DNA of 64,000 nucleotides from Chrysogorgia sp. JL179-B06 (GCA_035772405.1 JAYKKM010000349.1:310001-374000), one strand, 5' to 3'; counted from the stretch's first letter, positions 32,131-42,632 are shown. Notes: generated by a model from the sequence alone, not told the origin. Numbers and translations: made by a program.

Positions 32131-32940
32131 AGTTAATTATTAAAATATTGCGCAGAAAAGCCAATGGCAAAGGATTTAGAACAAGTTACAAAAAATCTGC
32201 TGTGAAACCATTATTGATGCTGTTTGTCTGAGTCGAGCCTGAGATTCGAACAGAAAGTACATGCTGTAAAACGCTGCGGGATACAATGTTGTCGTGGGGG
32301 TATGTTTGCATAAATAGACCTGTATCGTGTTTCAGGACAAGAAGAACCAGACGTCTAGAAGAAAGCTACTAAGCTAAATTGTAGAAGAAAGCTATTCTAA
32401 TAATTTTTGATCGACAGGCAATATATTGAAGCTTGACTGGTATATCGTTAACGTGCGTGGAGGCTTCGATGACGCATGATTTTACTGCGCAACTTTAAAG
32501 CAAATAGCCTGCGTAATTCGTAAATTAAGGACAACTATTGGCACTATTATGAGCTAGTATGGCTAAATAATGATCGCGACCTACAACGTACTAGACTTTT
32601 GTTTTCTGCGCTAACTGTAGATGCTATTGGCTTATAATTTTCTATCGTTTACCGATCACGTTGACCGATAAAGTTTAGGATATAGATGTTGCTCGTACAA
32701 ATCGTCGCTGCGAGTATGGCCTTTATAAATAATATCAAACCTTCCATCTGTTCTATGGCGTTTTTCATACGTTTTCTGTGATGAAAAAAAGCGAAACGTA
32801 GCCAGTAGTTCAGCGTCTCGCCGTTTTGGGAACCAAGAATCCCTTTTGCAAGTACTATATGAGCATATCTACCAGTTTTATTGAATGGTATTTTCGGTGT
32901 CCGAGTATGCTGTCTCAGATTGTTTGTCCGAAAAACTTCA
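32131..32940. other. No gene recognised
   Basis: Unannotated repeat-rich DNA between the retroelement fragment and the inverted-repeat pair at 32945/34012. No coding or RNA signal was found. Confidence 0.3.
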
Positions 32941-32944
32941 CATT

Positions 32945-34052
32945 TACCCCCTGTGGCACTCTCTTCCGCAGAGGCTTCTTGCGCTTTTATTTGTAGTAAT
33001 AGTTATTATTTATTATTATTTATTTCGCCCATGCATTTGAACTATAATTGAGAATTTTCATTTTTTTTGGGCTAGGGGTCTACTAGAAACCTAAAAGGCT
33101 TTTTAAATAAGACCCCTAGTGGAAGTTATTTGTTAATCTATTTACATACTAGAAGTTACTATCGCAAGGGGAAGTGCTGCCTCGAAAGTCATGGGAAGCC
33201 TAATTTTTGATAACATTTCAAAAATGAACCCACTGTAGTATGTACACATTTCTATCAATTATTTTAAATACAGCAGACTTAAATTAAAAATGACTATCAC
33301 TTATCTGAATATAATTGGCAAGGCTTTTGACTGGATAGACAGTATACATTATGACTACAGTATGTAGTTGGTGGTTGGTAAACAAATTTCTGATAAATCA
33401 CTGCCACTATAAATCATGCTTCTTACTGTGGCAAAGCTGTCAGTGGAATTGCAAGTGTCTGATATGTTATGACAAAGCAAGCGCTAAACAAATAGGTGCT
33501 GACTAAATAAATACCAGAAATGGTATGTAACAGATGTTTACGATATTGTTGCACCATTATTTATATCGTCAAAATTTTATTGTTGAGAATGCGATACTTT
33601 CAAGATCTTTGTGATGTATTAGTTTATTGCACATGTCCACGACTCCACATATTATACTGTAATTGTCGTTCGGGAATACACCACAAGTTCTTTGGGAAAA
33701 TAAAATACAGACTGTAATATTGTATTTACTGCATACCAAATATTATGGTTATCCATGGCACACAAATAATTTCCATTGTCCACTGAATTTTCACAAAATG
33801 GACAAATCCACTGAATTTTCACAAAGTTGAGGTAAATAATTTCTTGAAGACAGTTCCATGTACAGTTTATTACATATACAGTTGGGCAGATCAATATTTA
33901 CATATAATCAGTTCAAAATATACTATAATATACTATAGGTGGGCTATTCGCTTGTATTAAGCTCACAGGGTGTTTGGGCCTGCCCAAACTATTTGCCCGA
34001 ACTCTAAAAAAAGCGCAAGAAGCCTCTGCGGGGAGAGTGCCCCTGTGGATCA
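32945..34052. mobile_element. Inverted-repeat-bounded element
   Basis: The left block (TGTGGCACTCTCTTCCGCAG, then AGGCTTCTTGCGCTTTT) and right block (AAGCGCAAGAAGCCTCTGCG, then GGGAGAGTGCCCCTGTGG) are reverse complements with few mismatches, about 1.1 kb apart. The interior shows no gene; 33071-33120 holds a short CTAGGGGTCT...AGACCCCTAG palindrome. Confidence 0.45.
33071..33120. repeat. About 50-bp palindromic element with CTAGGGGTCT ends (copy 2)
   Basis: CTAGGGGTCTACTAGAAACC ... ATAAGACCCCTAG forms 10-base perfect arms. The same unit is present at 19093-19143. Confidence 0.55.
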
Positions 34053-34062
34053 TTACGAAAAA

Positions 34063-34300
34063 GGACGATTGTGGAGATGTTGCATAACACTATATACATC
34101 CTGCGGTACATCAAAGGAAACCGACTCAATCATCTAATAATACCGAGAATAATACAAAGTAAATGCATGGGAATTTCGGTCAGGTACAAAGAACGAAAAC
34201 GAATCAGTCGCATAGAGAATAGAATATCCAGAAGAACAGTAGATACAGAGCCGAGCTGAACAGAACCTGGCGAGAAAGCACAGCAGAAGTAAATGAGGTG
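34063..34300 (+). repeat. BEL-type LTR fragment, right piece
   Basis: GATTGTGGAGATGTTGCATA ... GCACAGCAGAAGTAAATGAG matches 19685-19862, with about 55 extra bases near 34130-34185 relative to that copy. Confidence 0.6.
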
Positions 34301-34857
34301 ACGAAAATTTAATCCATGCCAAAAAACTTTTAATTTAGAGTACACCAAGTAACACCAATATTAGGATACACCGCTGGACATACGGCTGAGATAAACGTTT
34401 TACTGTTGTATAGCACTGTTGTATAGACGCTGAGAAATTAGTGACATTCTTTTTTTCTTTAAGTGTTTCTGTTTTAAATTGTCCAAATTTTCATTATATA
34501 ATGTACTCAATATAATAATGTAAATTTGAAATTTAATTAAATAAAAAATTTTTTTTAAAAACTTCTCCAATCTCCCCTTCGCGGGCAAGATGGCGCGAAG
34601 GCCTGGGGACGAGGCTGCAGGCAATCTGCCCCAGCCCCCCATGCGCCATAATTGTCCGGCGCGAAATTGCGAAAATGACATCATCATAATTCTTGGAAAA
34701 CGAAAGCACACGACTGAGCGGGCAGGACCAGACAGGTGTTAATAAAGTGAAATAATGTAATATAAACCTGTATTTTTATGTCAAAATTTTATCGAGATAC
34801 TTTTATCTATCTGGTGTTTTTAACTTGGGAAAAGTCGGATTTGCCTAGGACAGAGAA
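34301..34857. other. Upstream region of the MOV10-like gene
   Basis: Intergenic or 5' UTR sequence. It contains a GAAGGCCTGGGGACGAGGCT block reminiscent of one arm of the 60-bp micro-element, but no full palindrome. No other gene was seen. Confidence 0.35.
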
Positions 34858-35234
34858 ATGAGGGTTTCACAGAAGATACAGAGGACAGTGGCAAGGAAGT
34901 TTTGGCAGTACATGAAAGACGAAAATGAATTGCTCGAGACAAGGACAGAGTTACGACAGTTGTATTACACTTTTAGACTGTCTCTTGTAGACCCAATGGA
35001 AAAAAATGTTGCGTTCTGTAGTGTTATGTGGTCGTTTAGAAGTAAAGTAATGAAAGTTGTTGTTTGGAAACCTGCAGGCGAGAGAGAGAATATTGTGTAT
35101 CGTCAAGCACCTACAGTAGCCATGGACCAAAGTTTTGTGCTTCGAAGGAAAGCAAGGTCGGCCATGAATGATGATCCACAACAAGAACAAGATGACCTGA
35201 GCGATTTAAAGATGAAAATTGTATCTACAGACAG
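34858..35234 (+). CDS. MOV10/MOV10L1-like RNA helicase, exon 1 (N-terminal)
   Basis: An open segment starting at ATG (MRVSQKIQRTVARKF...) and ending at ACAGACAG before GTATAT. The two leftover bases join the first base of exon 2 (36934) to make an Arg codon, which supports the splice. The segment itself has no domain I recognise; it is basic at the start and acidic near the end (DDPQQEQDDLSD). The gene product is an SF1 RNA helicase of the MOV10 family, acting in RNA silencing; MOV10L1/Armitage members load piRNA precursors. It is assigned to the gene by phase and position, so a further upstream exon is possible. Confidence 0.55.
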
Positions 35235-35649
35235 GTATATAGCTCTATACAGTAGCTGAGTAGCTTGTAATTTAATATTATTTATTATTATTATTATGGC
35301 TGGGCTCGTGAGCAAGCTTTTCTGCAATCTGGTTGGTTGTTGAGCAGTCTTTACAAACCGGTAAAGAACGGTCATTACGCAACTGCTGAAAATATTTTAA
35401 AAACTACGAAAAAATTGTGGAAATGTGAGAAATTTTAAAGAGCCAATACTATTAACCAATGAATATAATCAATATTATGTTTTGAATGACCACACCCAAT
35501 TTATTGTTGACATCCCCTGTAGAGGCCCTGCTCAACTGCTTTTGCAATGCCGACCCTGCTTACACGTGCTGTGATTGGTCAGTCACTGTGTTTGCATTGT
35601 CAGGCTAATGCATTCATATATATATGATGCCAGTTTATGGTGCCAAGGT

Positions 35650-36085
35650 GAAGTTGCAGCTGTATAAATCTGCAATTTTGCTGCACCTGACATACTGTAT
35701 TGCCACACAGTTTGGCACTTCTGCAGGGCATCTGATAGACGGAAACTAGAACGAGTCCAGGAGCAGGCCCTCAAAGTAATATTCAACTCCAAATCAGAGC
35801 CCTACGAGGAACTTCTACGTCGAGCAGGACTAACAAGTCTATATAACAGACGACTACAAGACATAGCTATCACCATGTATAAAGTAAAAAACTGCCTCAC
35901 GCCACTATATTACAGAACTTTTTTTAGACTTCTATTTTTATCATTGAACTCTTCAATGATACTACTCTTTTAGTATACCATGTAAACATTTTAGTTAAAT
36001 AGTGTCTAGCTCAATTAGTTGACAAAGCTAAACACCTTGACACTTCAATAAAGTATTTCATTCATTCATTCATTCATGATTACCA
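35650..36085 (+). mobile_element. Non-LTR retrotransposon fragment with ATTC tail, in intron
   Basis: The translation near 35650-35930 gives LQLYKSAILLHLTYC, then SDRRKLERVQEQALKVIFNSKSEPYEELLRRAGL and LYNRRLQDIAITMYK, the usual post-RT text of CR1/L2-type elements. The 3' end is AATAAAGTATTTCATTCATT with a short (ATTC)n tail. It lies in intron 1 of the MOV10-like gene, same strand. Confidence 0.75.
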
Positions 36086-36139
36086 ATATGGTGTAAACCA
36101 TGAACATGGAAAAAAATGGAGGATACAATATAATTAATT

Positions 36140-36460
36140 ATGCTGAAGCGTTTATGCTGTCAAGGCTGAGGTGGATTAACACAAACTTAGGCTTGATAAC
36201 ACAAACAGAGGCTTGATAACACAAACAGAGGCTTGATAACTCAAGATATCATGTGAAAACCAAATTCAATAATTGTTTTATTATAATGTAGAAGCTACGA
36301 AAAGCTTGTAAATTTAATTATAAACTCGGATAATTAATAATTACATCACCTACAGACAATTTTTGATATTTTGTAGGTGGCAAGACATCAAGAATTGTCT
36401 GTAGGTTTTTTAGCCAATCACAATTGAGAGTGTATGAGTATTGTATATCAGTATAAATAC
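36140..36460. repeat. Dispersed intronic repeat (copy 1 of 2)
   Basis: Blocks CACCTACAGACAATTTTTGA, ATATTTTGTAGG and AGCCAATCACAATTGAGA recur at 39355-39440 in the next intron. GGCTTGATAACACAAACAGA is tandemly repeated at 36190-36240. Confidence 0.6.
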
Positions 36461-36652
36461 ATTAGGTGATTATAGAAATTGCGTGTGCTGATTGGTCGAG
36501 CTACCTCGGATTATTTCTCGATAATCCCCTCCAGCGTTTTTTCAAGATGGCCGCCAGCCGATTTGTCAAAGTGACAGGAGAAAAAAGTCAAGAAACTAGT
36601 ATTTTTTGAAGGAAATGCTGTTCCTAAGGGTGGAAAAATGTGTATTTATACT

Positions 36653-36760
36653 AAAACAATTATTCACCTCAGGCTCAGTGAATATCGGTGAATAAAAACC
36701 TCGACTTCGTCTCGGTTTTTATTCACCGATATTCACCTCGCCTTCGGCGAATAATTGTTA
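36653..36760. repeat. Foldback palindrome (about 105 bp)
   Basis: ACAATTATTCACCTC ... CGGTGAATAAAAACC is followed by GGTTTTTATTCACCG ... GCGAATAATTGT. Two nearly perfect arms are separated by a short loop (TCGACTTCGTC), so the DNA or RNA can form a long hairpin. Probably a foldback MITE. Confidence 0.7.
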
Positions 36761-36933
36761 AATAATAGATATTATATTAAATGATATCTTTAATATATTT
36801 TTTTATATAAACATATTTGTTGTATTTAATCAAGTTTACCCCAAGAGCATGCACATGCACTCATCTAGGAGACTTACTCAATTGGTTACTGAGAGGTCTG
36901 TAATCTACAATATTCTTTTTATAATTGCCATAG

Positions 36934-37404
36934 GCAAAATTTAGCTGCTGACAAAGGACTTGTTACTATTGAGCCAGAAGCAAACGATGATGGAATAGTA
37001 ATTATGGATGTCAACGTCAAGCTTCTTCAACTTACAGTTAAAAACAATGGCATTGATAATGTATCATTACGGTGTGTCAGTCTTGGTTCTGCCAGTGATT
37101 TCTCTGTTGATGACAGAATACATAAAATTGTGAGTGGAGGAAAAACTGCCAAATTACCTGCATCTCAAAGCATCGACTTTACTGTGAAGATTGTTTCATC
37201 AAATCCTGGGATATATTGCGTTCCGGTGGCATTTATGTTCCGGCGTGGCCATGAACTATTTCACATAGTTAAGTATGTGAGAGCTGAACTAGAAGATGAA
37301 GTTGTCCAAGATTTGCAGCCAGTTTCTCCCTATGTGCGACCTAAACCTGTTGCGACTGTCGTAGATCCTGAGGTTGAAATCATTCCTGGTGAACCCCCTC
37401 CTGT
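36934..37404 (+). CDS. MOV10/MOV10L1-like RNA helicase, exon 2
   Basis: The exon starts after TTGCCATAG and ends before GTAAGT. It encodes QNLAADKGLVTIEPEAND and an immunoglobulin-like beta region (VKLLQLTVKNNGIDNVSLR ... SIDFTVKIVSSNPGIYCVPVAFMFRR, HIVKYVRAELED). In MOV10 proteins a beta-rich N-terminal region with an R-[YF]-x-R-A motif precedes the helicase core; the VKYVRAELE segment fits that. The splice phases with exons 1 and 3 agree. There is no frame damage. Confidence 0.7.
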
Positions 37405-37444
37405 GTAAGTATGATATATAGGCTTAAAGTGCCTATCCAAAGTT

Positions 37445-37449
37445 TGGGG

Positions 37450-37493
<44 letters not shown>

Positions 37494-37500
37494 AGTTAGA
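37445..37500. repeat. (AT)n microsatellite with adjoining hairpin
   Basis: About 45 bp of AT dinucleotides, followed by GAGTTAGACTGTTTTAGTCA and, after a short loop, GTGACGAAAACATTCTAACTC, an imperfect palindrome (37490-37555). A second AT run lies at 37637-37682. Confidence 0.7.
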
Positions 37501-37638
37501 CTGTTTTAGTCACTACTCTGAGTTTCACGCGTGACGAAAACATTCTAACTCTTTTATAAACATTCTACCTCTAATGGTATCGAGCACTCTTGAACCATCC
37601 GTCCGCTTTGTAACATTCATGTTACAAATCTGTTTTAG

Positions 37639-37682
<44 letters not shown>

Positions 37683-38079
37683 CAATGAGTTTGAATGGTC
37701 GTTAAAAGCAACTTTGTACACACAATTTGACCTATTAAAGCTAGAAGTGATATCTAATCCTATCTTAAGTACAATCTCAATATTTTGTTTGTACTCAGCT
37801 TTATTTTGGTGTTCATTATTTGGCGGCCATGTTTGTGGTAACGCTTTGGGACATATTTTCCCACAAACATGGTGCTGACAAAATTCTATGACCGACCATA
37901 TCAAGCAGCATTTTGACCAAAATGTTCAGTACTTCAGATAGGATTAGACATCACTTCTCAAGCTTATAACCAAGCTTTATACGTAGAGTTTCGTGTAGAA
38001 AGTAGCTTTTAACGACTTTTGAAAATCATGCCGACGTCAGCAATGATAAAATTCAAAACTCTGTAAAGGCACAGACTGT

Positions 38080-38510
38080 AATTTTTCGTGCAACTTGTCT
38101 CGCAATGGCTTAATCTGCTACGTTGCAGTTGCATATGAAAGGGGGTGTTACACTCGGCAATTTTTCGCTGCATTGCAGTTGCATCAAATGGGTGTTACCC
38201 CTCGCAATGTTTTGCAATCTTTGTGTTTATGACAATTAGGCACACATGTGCATCCAGTCGCCAAAGAGGAAAATTGCAAGACAAGTTGCAGATGGGGGTG
38301 TCGTTACACTGTGCAACTCTGAAAATAGTTGCTGTAATCATTACAGAAAGTAGAACTAGATTCTACTTTATGCAACAATTACAGCAACTTGTGTCGCAAC
38401 AATTTTCGCCGTTGCAAGGTACGTTACACTTTGCAATGGTTCGTGCAACTTGTCTCACCATTGCGAGACAAGTTGCATCAAAAATTTCAAAGTGTAACAG
38501 CGCCTTAAAT
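38080..38510. repeat. Intronic inverted-repeat sequence, MITE-like
   Basis: GCAACTTGTCTCGCAATGG near 38090 and CCATTGCGAGACAAGTTGC near 38458 are reverse complements. The block is rich in further CAACTTGTCTC/GTTGCA copies. The open frame 38145-38537 across it is a by-product. Confidence 0.5.
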
Positions 38511-38708
38511 CAAGAAGGGATAATTTTATCGACGTAAAATTTTTGAAGCAGACTCATTATAACGATCTACAAAACATATAAAACAACCAGCTTTATAATT
38601 TAGATTTTAGAATTTTGTGACTTCACGTGAAATCCCTCTATTGTTATATATATATGATGCATGCATGGTCTTCGTTTCTGAACTGCAAGTTTCCTTATTT
38701 TAATTTAG

Positions 38709-39101
38709 GCAAAATATCAAGTATGTAAAACCTTTGGCAAAATATTCAATACCTAGCACCCTGCGACATAATATGAACCGAGGAGTGGAAATAACATTCC
38801 GCGGTGATATCGATGAAAGGAATCATCGGGAAAGATTTTCCAAATTACTTCACCTGGAGGAGATGCAAATGGAGGTAGATATTCAGAAATATACTATGGA
38901 AAATGCCAAGCTTGAACAGAAGGGCAGGTTGCTAGCCCTTGCTGTGCCAGGACTTGCTGAAAACCGACCATCTCTTGTTCGCCGTGACAGACTGTACGTA
39001 CGGAAACTGCCTGCAGTTGGAGGCACTGCTGAAAATAAGGAATATGAAGGTTTTGTACACGAAGTTGGATTAAATGAGGTGTACCTAAAGTTTAGCTCAA
39101 C
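38709..39101 (+). CDS. MOV10/MOV10L1-like RNA helicase, exon 3
   Basis: The exon lies between TTTAG and GTAAGC. It encodes the most diagnostic pre-helicase segment: PLAKYSIPSTLRH, LLHLEEMQMEVDIQKYTMEN and LALAVPGLAENRPSLVRRDR, then YEGFVHEVGLNEVYLKF. MOV10 family proteins carry a near-identical HLEExQMExDI / VPGLAENRPSLxxGD signature that forms the 1B/stalk region ahead of the RecA domains. The phase joins exon 2 (Val codon) and exon 4 (Thr codon) without shift. Confidence 0.85.
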
Positions 39102-39126
39102 GTAAGCACTATATCTGAAGTATAAT

Positions 39127-39460
39127 ATACAATTATTGGATGAGGCTGAGCATGATATCAACAATTATCCAGACCGAGGTCAATGTTATCTTCCGAAGCC
39201 GAAGGCTGAGGTGGATAGCATTGACAGCTGAGGTCTGGATAATTCTTGATATCATATGGAAGACGAATCAAATAATTGTTTTATTATACAATTATACAGT
39301 AAATGTAGAGGCTTTTAGGGAGTTTAGGAAGTAAGCCACGCAAAGACAATTACGTCACCTACAGACAATTTTTGATATTTTGTAGGCAGCAAGACATCAA
39401 AAATTGTCTATAGGTTTTTAACCAATCACAATCGAGATTATATGAGTGTTGTATAATAAT
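39127..39460. repeat. Dispersed intronic repeat (copy 2 of 2)
   Basis: It shares the CACCTACAGACAATTTTTGA block with 36355. It starts with a palindromic part (ATTATCCAGACC ... GGTCTGGATAATT, 39162-39245). Confidence 0.6.
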
Positions 39461-40130
39461 ATTAATTACCGTATTTCCTCAGCGTTAAATTTTGAAACAA
39501 TTTGATGCGGCGTTTATTAGAGGGAGGCATTTATAAAACAATATGATATTGACCGAGGTCCAGTTCTTCTTTCGTTTTTACTTTTATTATTAATTTATTA
39601 TCATTTAACTTTAACATTACAATGGCTAATTTAAACTGAGTTGAACTTACATCACTTCAACAATGAAGCCAGTCAACGTCTGGAAGAAGAAATTAAAAAG
39701 ATTCCTTGTTTGGTTCCAAGCACCACATAAAAATAAATAAATCTGTCAATTTAAGCATCCTTTTTCTTGCACTTGCTGTATTTTTCTAATAAATGCCGTT
39801 TGCGGCGTTTATAAGGCATGGCGGATGGAGATGGATGTCATGCTAGTCTGCAATGGTGCAGCAAAGAAAATGTGGAAAGTATTATGTTTGTGGACCAGAC
39901 CCTTTCTCAGACATGTTTTTGCGGTGCTGTGACAGGTCCATCTGCATATATGTCATGATTTTGTCTGAGCACAAGTAAATTGGTAAACAGCATTTCCTCA
40001 TTTTCCACCTACAAACTGTTCGACATGCAAAACGTAAGATGCCCTAACCATGATTGCACAGAATGGTGCAATCTCTGACTCTTTTCGAGATAAATATATC
40101 AATCGAACTATGGTAGTATCAATGCATCCT
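39461..40130. other. Intron 3 sequence, no gene recognised
   Basis: AT-rich intron with a GCGTTTATTAGAGG / ATGCCGTTTGCGGCGTTTAT palindromic motif pair (39510, 39790). There is no coding or RNA signal. Confidence 0.35.
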
Positions 40131-40145
40131 TCACTCTCCATCTGA

Positions 40146-40660
40146 GTCTTGGTAGCTCAATGGTTAGAGCATCTCACCAGCAACCAGGAAGTTATACACC
40201 GGCAATCATTGAGAAGGTTACAGGTTCGATTCCTGTCTGGGACGATCGTTCATGTATCGTCTGTCTACTAGGGTAGTACATCATTGTAACCTTCGCTCTT
40301 CATCTGAGTCTCGGCAGCTCAATGGTTAGAGCGTCTCACCAACAATCAGAAGGTAACAGGTTCGATTCCTGTCTGGGACGATCGTTCATGTATCGTCTGT
40401 CTACTAGGGTAGTACATCATTGTAACCTTCGCTCTTCATCTGAGTCTCGGTAGCTCAATGGTTAGAGCGTCTCACCAGCAATCAGAAGGTTCAGGTTCGA
40501 TTCCTGTCTGGGACGATCGTTCATGTATCGTCTGTCTACTAGAGTAGTACAACAATGTAACCTTTGCTCTTCATCTGAGTCTCGGTAGCTCAATGGTTAG
40601 AGCGTCTCACCAGCAATCAGAAGGTTACAGACTTACATGTTCGATTCCTGTCTGAGATTC
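40146..40660 (+). repeat. Tandem array of four tRNA-like units (SINE-derived)
   Basis: Units at about 40146-40243, 40308-40379, 40444-40514 and 40579-40657, each followed by the same spacer (GATCGTTCATGTATCGTCTG ... CTTCATCTGA). The period is about 136 bp for the last three. Each unit has box A (TAGCTCAATGGTTAGAG) and box B (GGTTCGATTCC, GTTCGATTCC in the last). The first unit carries an internal duplication of the anticodon region. The loop CCAGCAA lacks U33, so decoding function is unlikely. The array ends 170 bp upstream of exon 4 of the MOV10-like gene. Confidence 0.75.
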
Positions 40661-40830
40661 AGAAACATTTTTCTGACGATATGAGCTTGACGATCGTCCA
40701 TGTTTCGTCTGTCTACTCTAAGTCCCCCGCCCCTACATTCACTACATTAGGGTACTGTATATAATTATTAACACATGATTTTATCTCATGAATATCGTGT
40801 TTTCTGACTACCTTTTATATATTTTTTTAG

Positions 40831-41022
40831 GTTTCATAGAGACTTTATAAGGAACTCATCGTATCGAGTACGGTTCAACTTCACTCGTACTTCACTGAAG
40901 CTCATGCACCGAGCTGTTGAAATGGCTCCAAGTTATTTGAGGTTGATACCCAGCACTGGAAATCCATCTGGGAACCTACCTGGGAACCCACCAGGGATGA
41001 GCTCGCCTGTACCAGCTATTAG
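40831..41022 (+). CDS. MOV10/MOV10L1-like RNA helicase, exon 4
   Basis: The exon lies between ATTTTTTTAG and GTAAGTG. It encodes FHRDFIRNSSYRVRFNFTRTS and LMHRAVEMAP, matching the RVxFxFNRxxLxxxHRA segment just before the helicase core in MOV10 proteins, then a Pro/Gly-rich insert (GNPSGNLPGNPPGMSSP). The last codon is split (AG) and is completed at 60316, 19.3 kb downstream, across the Polinton-bearing intron. Confidence 0.8.
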
Positions 41023-41054
41023 GTAAGTGAGAATAAGATGACGAGTGAACTGCG

Positions 41055-41150
41055 TTATTACGGAAATTACCGAACTGCGGAATGGGCCCGAATTTCGATA
41101 TCACTGCCCCCCACCCAGTTTCTGAAAGGAATTTGCAAATAAACGTCAAA
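41055..41150. repeat. Outer inverted repeat, left arm
   Basis: CGAACTGCGGAATGGGCCCG followed by AATTTCGATATCACTGCCCC and ATTTGCAAATAAACGTCAA. The reverse complement lies at 59152-59250 with only a few differences. The two arms enclose the whole Polinton plus about 600 bp of other sequence, marking an older element hit by the Polinton. Confidence 0.7.
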
Positions 41151-41364
41151 ATGTTTTTTTGAAATAACCTATATAAATGCAGAATTCAGTAAAAGATGGG
41201 GTAGTTGGACGGTGGTATTTCTTTGTTTTTTATTCACATGTAAATATGAGCGTCCTTTCTCGAAATTAGGCGATTGCGATGAGCGACTTCGTCAACACTG
41301 ACGGAGTGGAAGACAATTCAATAAATTTGAGCGTTATTCTCCGAAGATTCTCATTGGCTGTTTC

Positions 41365-41370
41365 GATCAT
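41365..41370. repeat. Polinton target-site duplication, left (GATCAT)
   Basis: Identical to 58843-58848; 6 bp is the duplication length made by Polinton integrases. Confidence 0.9.
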
Positions 41371-41496
41371 AGTAGTATAGAATATGGCGGTACCAGGACA
41401 GTTTTCCAAAAGTCAGATCCATTTCAAGGTCAAGTTTCAAGGTCAAGTTCTTGGAATTATTTTTGAGATAATTCCAAGAATTCCTTAAAAAAGGGG

Positions 41497-41610
41497 CGTG
41501 GTCGAGATGCCTTAAAAAGGGCATGGTCGAGACGTCTTAAAAAGGACGTGGCCGAGACGTCTTAAAAAGGACGTGGCCGAGACGTCTTAAAAAGGGCGTG
41601 GTCTATTTTT
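41497..41610. repeat. 25-bp tandem repeats in the left Polinton TIR
   Basis: Four to five units of CTTAAAAAGGACGTGGCCGA plus GACGT. The right TIR has matching units in inverted orientation at 58585-58725, with small differences in sequence and number. Confidence 0.8.
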
Positions 41611-41717
41611 AGGAATCTATATGATTTTCCAGGAATTAGATCCATTTGGAATCTACACGATTTGGATAAGTGCGTTGGTACCCCCATGTTATATCGTTTT
41701 TGTGTCGATCGTTTGAG

Positions 41718-42035
41718 CTATTTGAGACGACTGAGAAGCCGCAACTCTCTTTTGCGACTGGTCATCCTTTTCCCGAGTACAGTATGTTTAAACCTCTCGT
41801 CTAGTTCATCACGTTCTAAGCTAGTCTTAGCGAAGAGTCGTCGTTTGATCTCTCTAACCTGGTAGATAAATAACAACTCTTTGTTGAGTCTCGTTATCTT
41901 TTCCTCCACTGATTCCACACGTTCTACGCTACTCTTCAGGGATCCAGCGATCATTACCATGTGTGAGCGCTGGAGACCTGAAGAGTAGTGTAGAACACGG
42001 CGATACAAGGATGGTTTTCCAAACGTCAGATCCAT
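41718..42035 (-). CDS. Polinton TIR-encoded small protein, left copy
   Basis: 105 residues, starting MDLTFGKPSLYRRVLHYSSG. The second half is strongly charged and helical (VEEKITRLNKELLFIYQVRE, IKRRLFAKTSLERDELDERF), probably a short coiled coil with a basic end (KRMTSRKRELRLL). Because it lies in the terminal repeat, the element carries two copies, both pointing outward. The right copy (58153-58467) differs at about five residues. Function unknown; a terminus-binding role is a guess. Confidence 0.6.
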   Translation of the reverse strand: MDLTFGKPSLYRRVLHYSSGLQRSHMVMIAGSLKSSVERVESVEEKITRLNKELLFIYQVREIKRRLFAKTSLERDELDERFKHTVLGKRMTSRKRELRLLSRLK

Positions 42036-42074
42036 TAGGAATCTACACAGTTTGGAAAGGTGTGTTGGGACCTG

Positions 42075-42632
42075 TTAGTAGACAGTGTCGTACCCTTCTT
42101 CTTCGCTAGACTCAGAGGGTTTATAAGAGTGGTTGTACACGTGCTTACCAACAGTGACTCCACCAGATAAAATGCCGATTAGTGGTAAGTAGGGTCTTAC
42201 TTTCTCGACTATGCGATATACGTCACGTTTTAAGAGTTCGTCTTTCTTTAGTTCGTTAGCTAGCTCTTCAGGGTCTTCGATAGCGTCGAATCCTCCAAGA
42301 GTACTACTAAACTTACTAATAAGTAGGTCAGTCAGGAACTCGTTAGCTTTCTGCGTCCTTTTACGTTCGTACTCGACGTACAGTTTGTCTATTACTTTAC
42401 TTGATGCTTTTTTAATGTAAGCGACTGATTTGTTCAGTTCTCCATCCTCAGCGAGTCTAGTCAGCTCGTCTCGTTTTTTGTCCACATCAGTTTGTGGGGT
42501 GTCGTCGACTTCTGATGTGTCGTCAACTTGTGGTGTGTCGTTTAATTCTTCCGAAATAGTGGATTCTGCGTCTTGTATCTCTTCAATGAGATCGTCAATT
42601 GGTTCAAGATTTTTTGTCTTGCGTTTTGGCAT
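42075..42632 (-). CDS. Polinton hypothetical protein, acidic with C-terminal hydrophobic segment
   Basis: 185 residues. Acidic/Thr-rich start (IDDLIEEIQDAESTISEEL and TPQVDD/SEVDD/TPQTD repeats near 34-49), a charged helical middle, a hydrophobic stretch near 148-162 (YLPLIGILSGGVTVG), and an acidic tail (SESSEEEGYDTVY). It is the last gene of the minus block, next to the left terminal repeat. An AAAACATATCGTATATTATA-type box lies just before its ATG. No known family recognised; a virion-associated role is inferred from position only. Confidence 0.65.
   Translation of the reverse strand: MPKRKTKNLEPIDDLIEEIQDAESTISEELNDTPQVDDTSEVDDTPQTDVDKKRDELTRLAEDGELNKSVAYIKKASSKVIDKLYVEYERKRTQKANEFLTDLLISKFSSTLGGFDAIEDPEELANELKKDELLKRDVYRIVEKVRPYLPLIGILSGGVTVGKHVYNHSYKPSESSEEEGYDTVY

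Larger units (their letters stand above)
41371..42070. repeat. Left terminal inverted repeat of the Polinton
   Basis: It pairs with 58112-58842. It contains a tandem array of 25-bp ACGTCTTAAAAAGGACGTGG-type units (about 41497-41605), a short outward-facing gene and a 29-bp-stem hairpin (41921-41996). Confidence 0.9.

Noticed and set aside
37635..37904. 89-residue minus-strand frame ending in Ile-Tyr repeats
   Set aside because: The repeat part is the (AT)n microsatellite and the rest is intron.
38145..38537. 130-residue open frame
   Set aside because: It lies in an intronic inverted-repeat element of the MOV10-like gene and has no homology pattern.
40146..40660. Functional tRNA gene cluster
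   Set aside because: The anticodon loops lack U33 and have a mismatch in the anticodon stem; two units carry indels.
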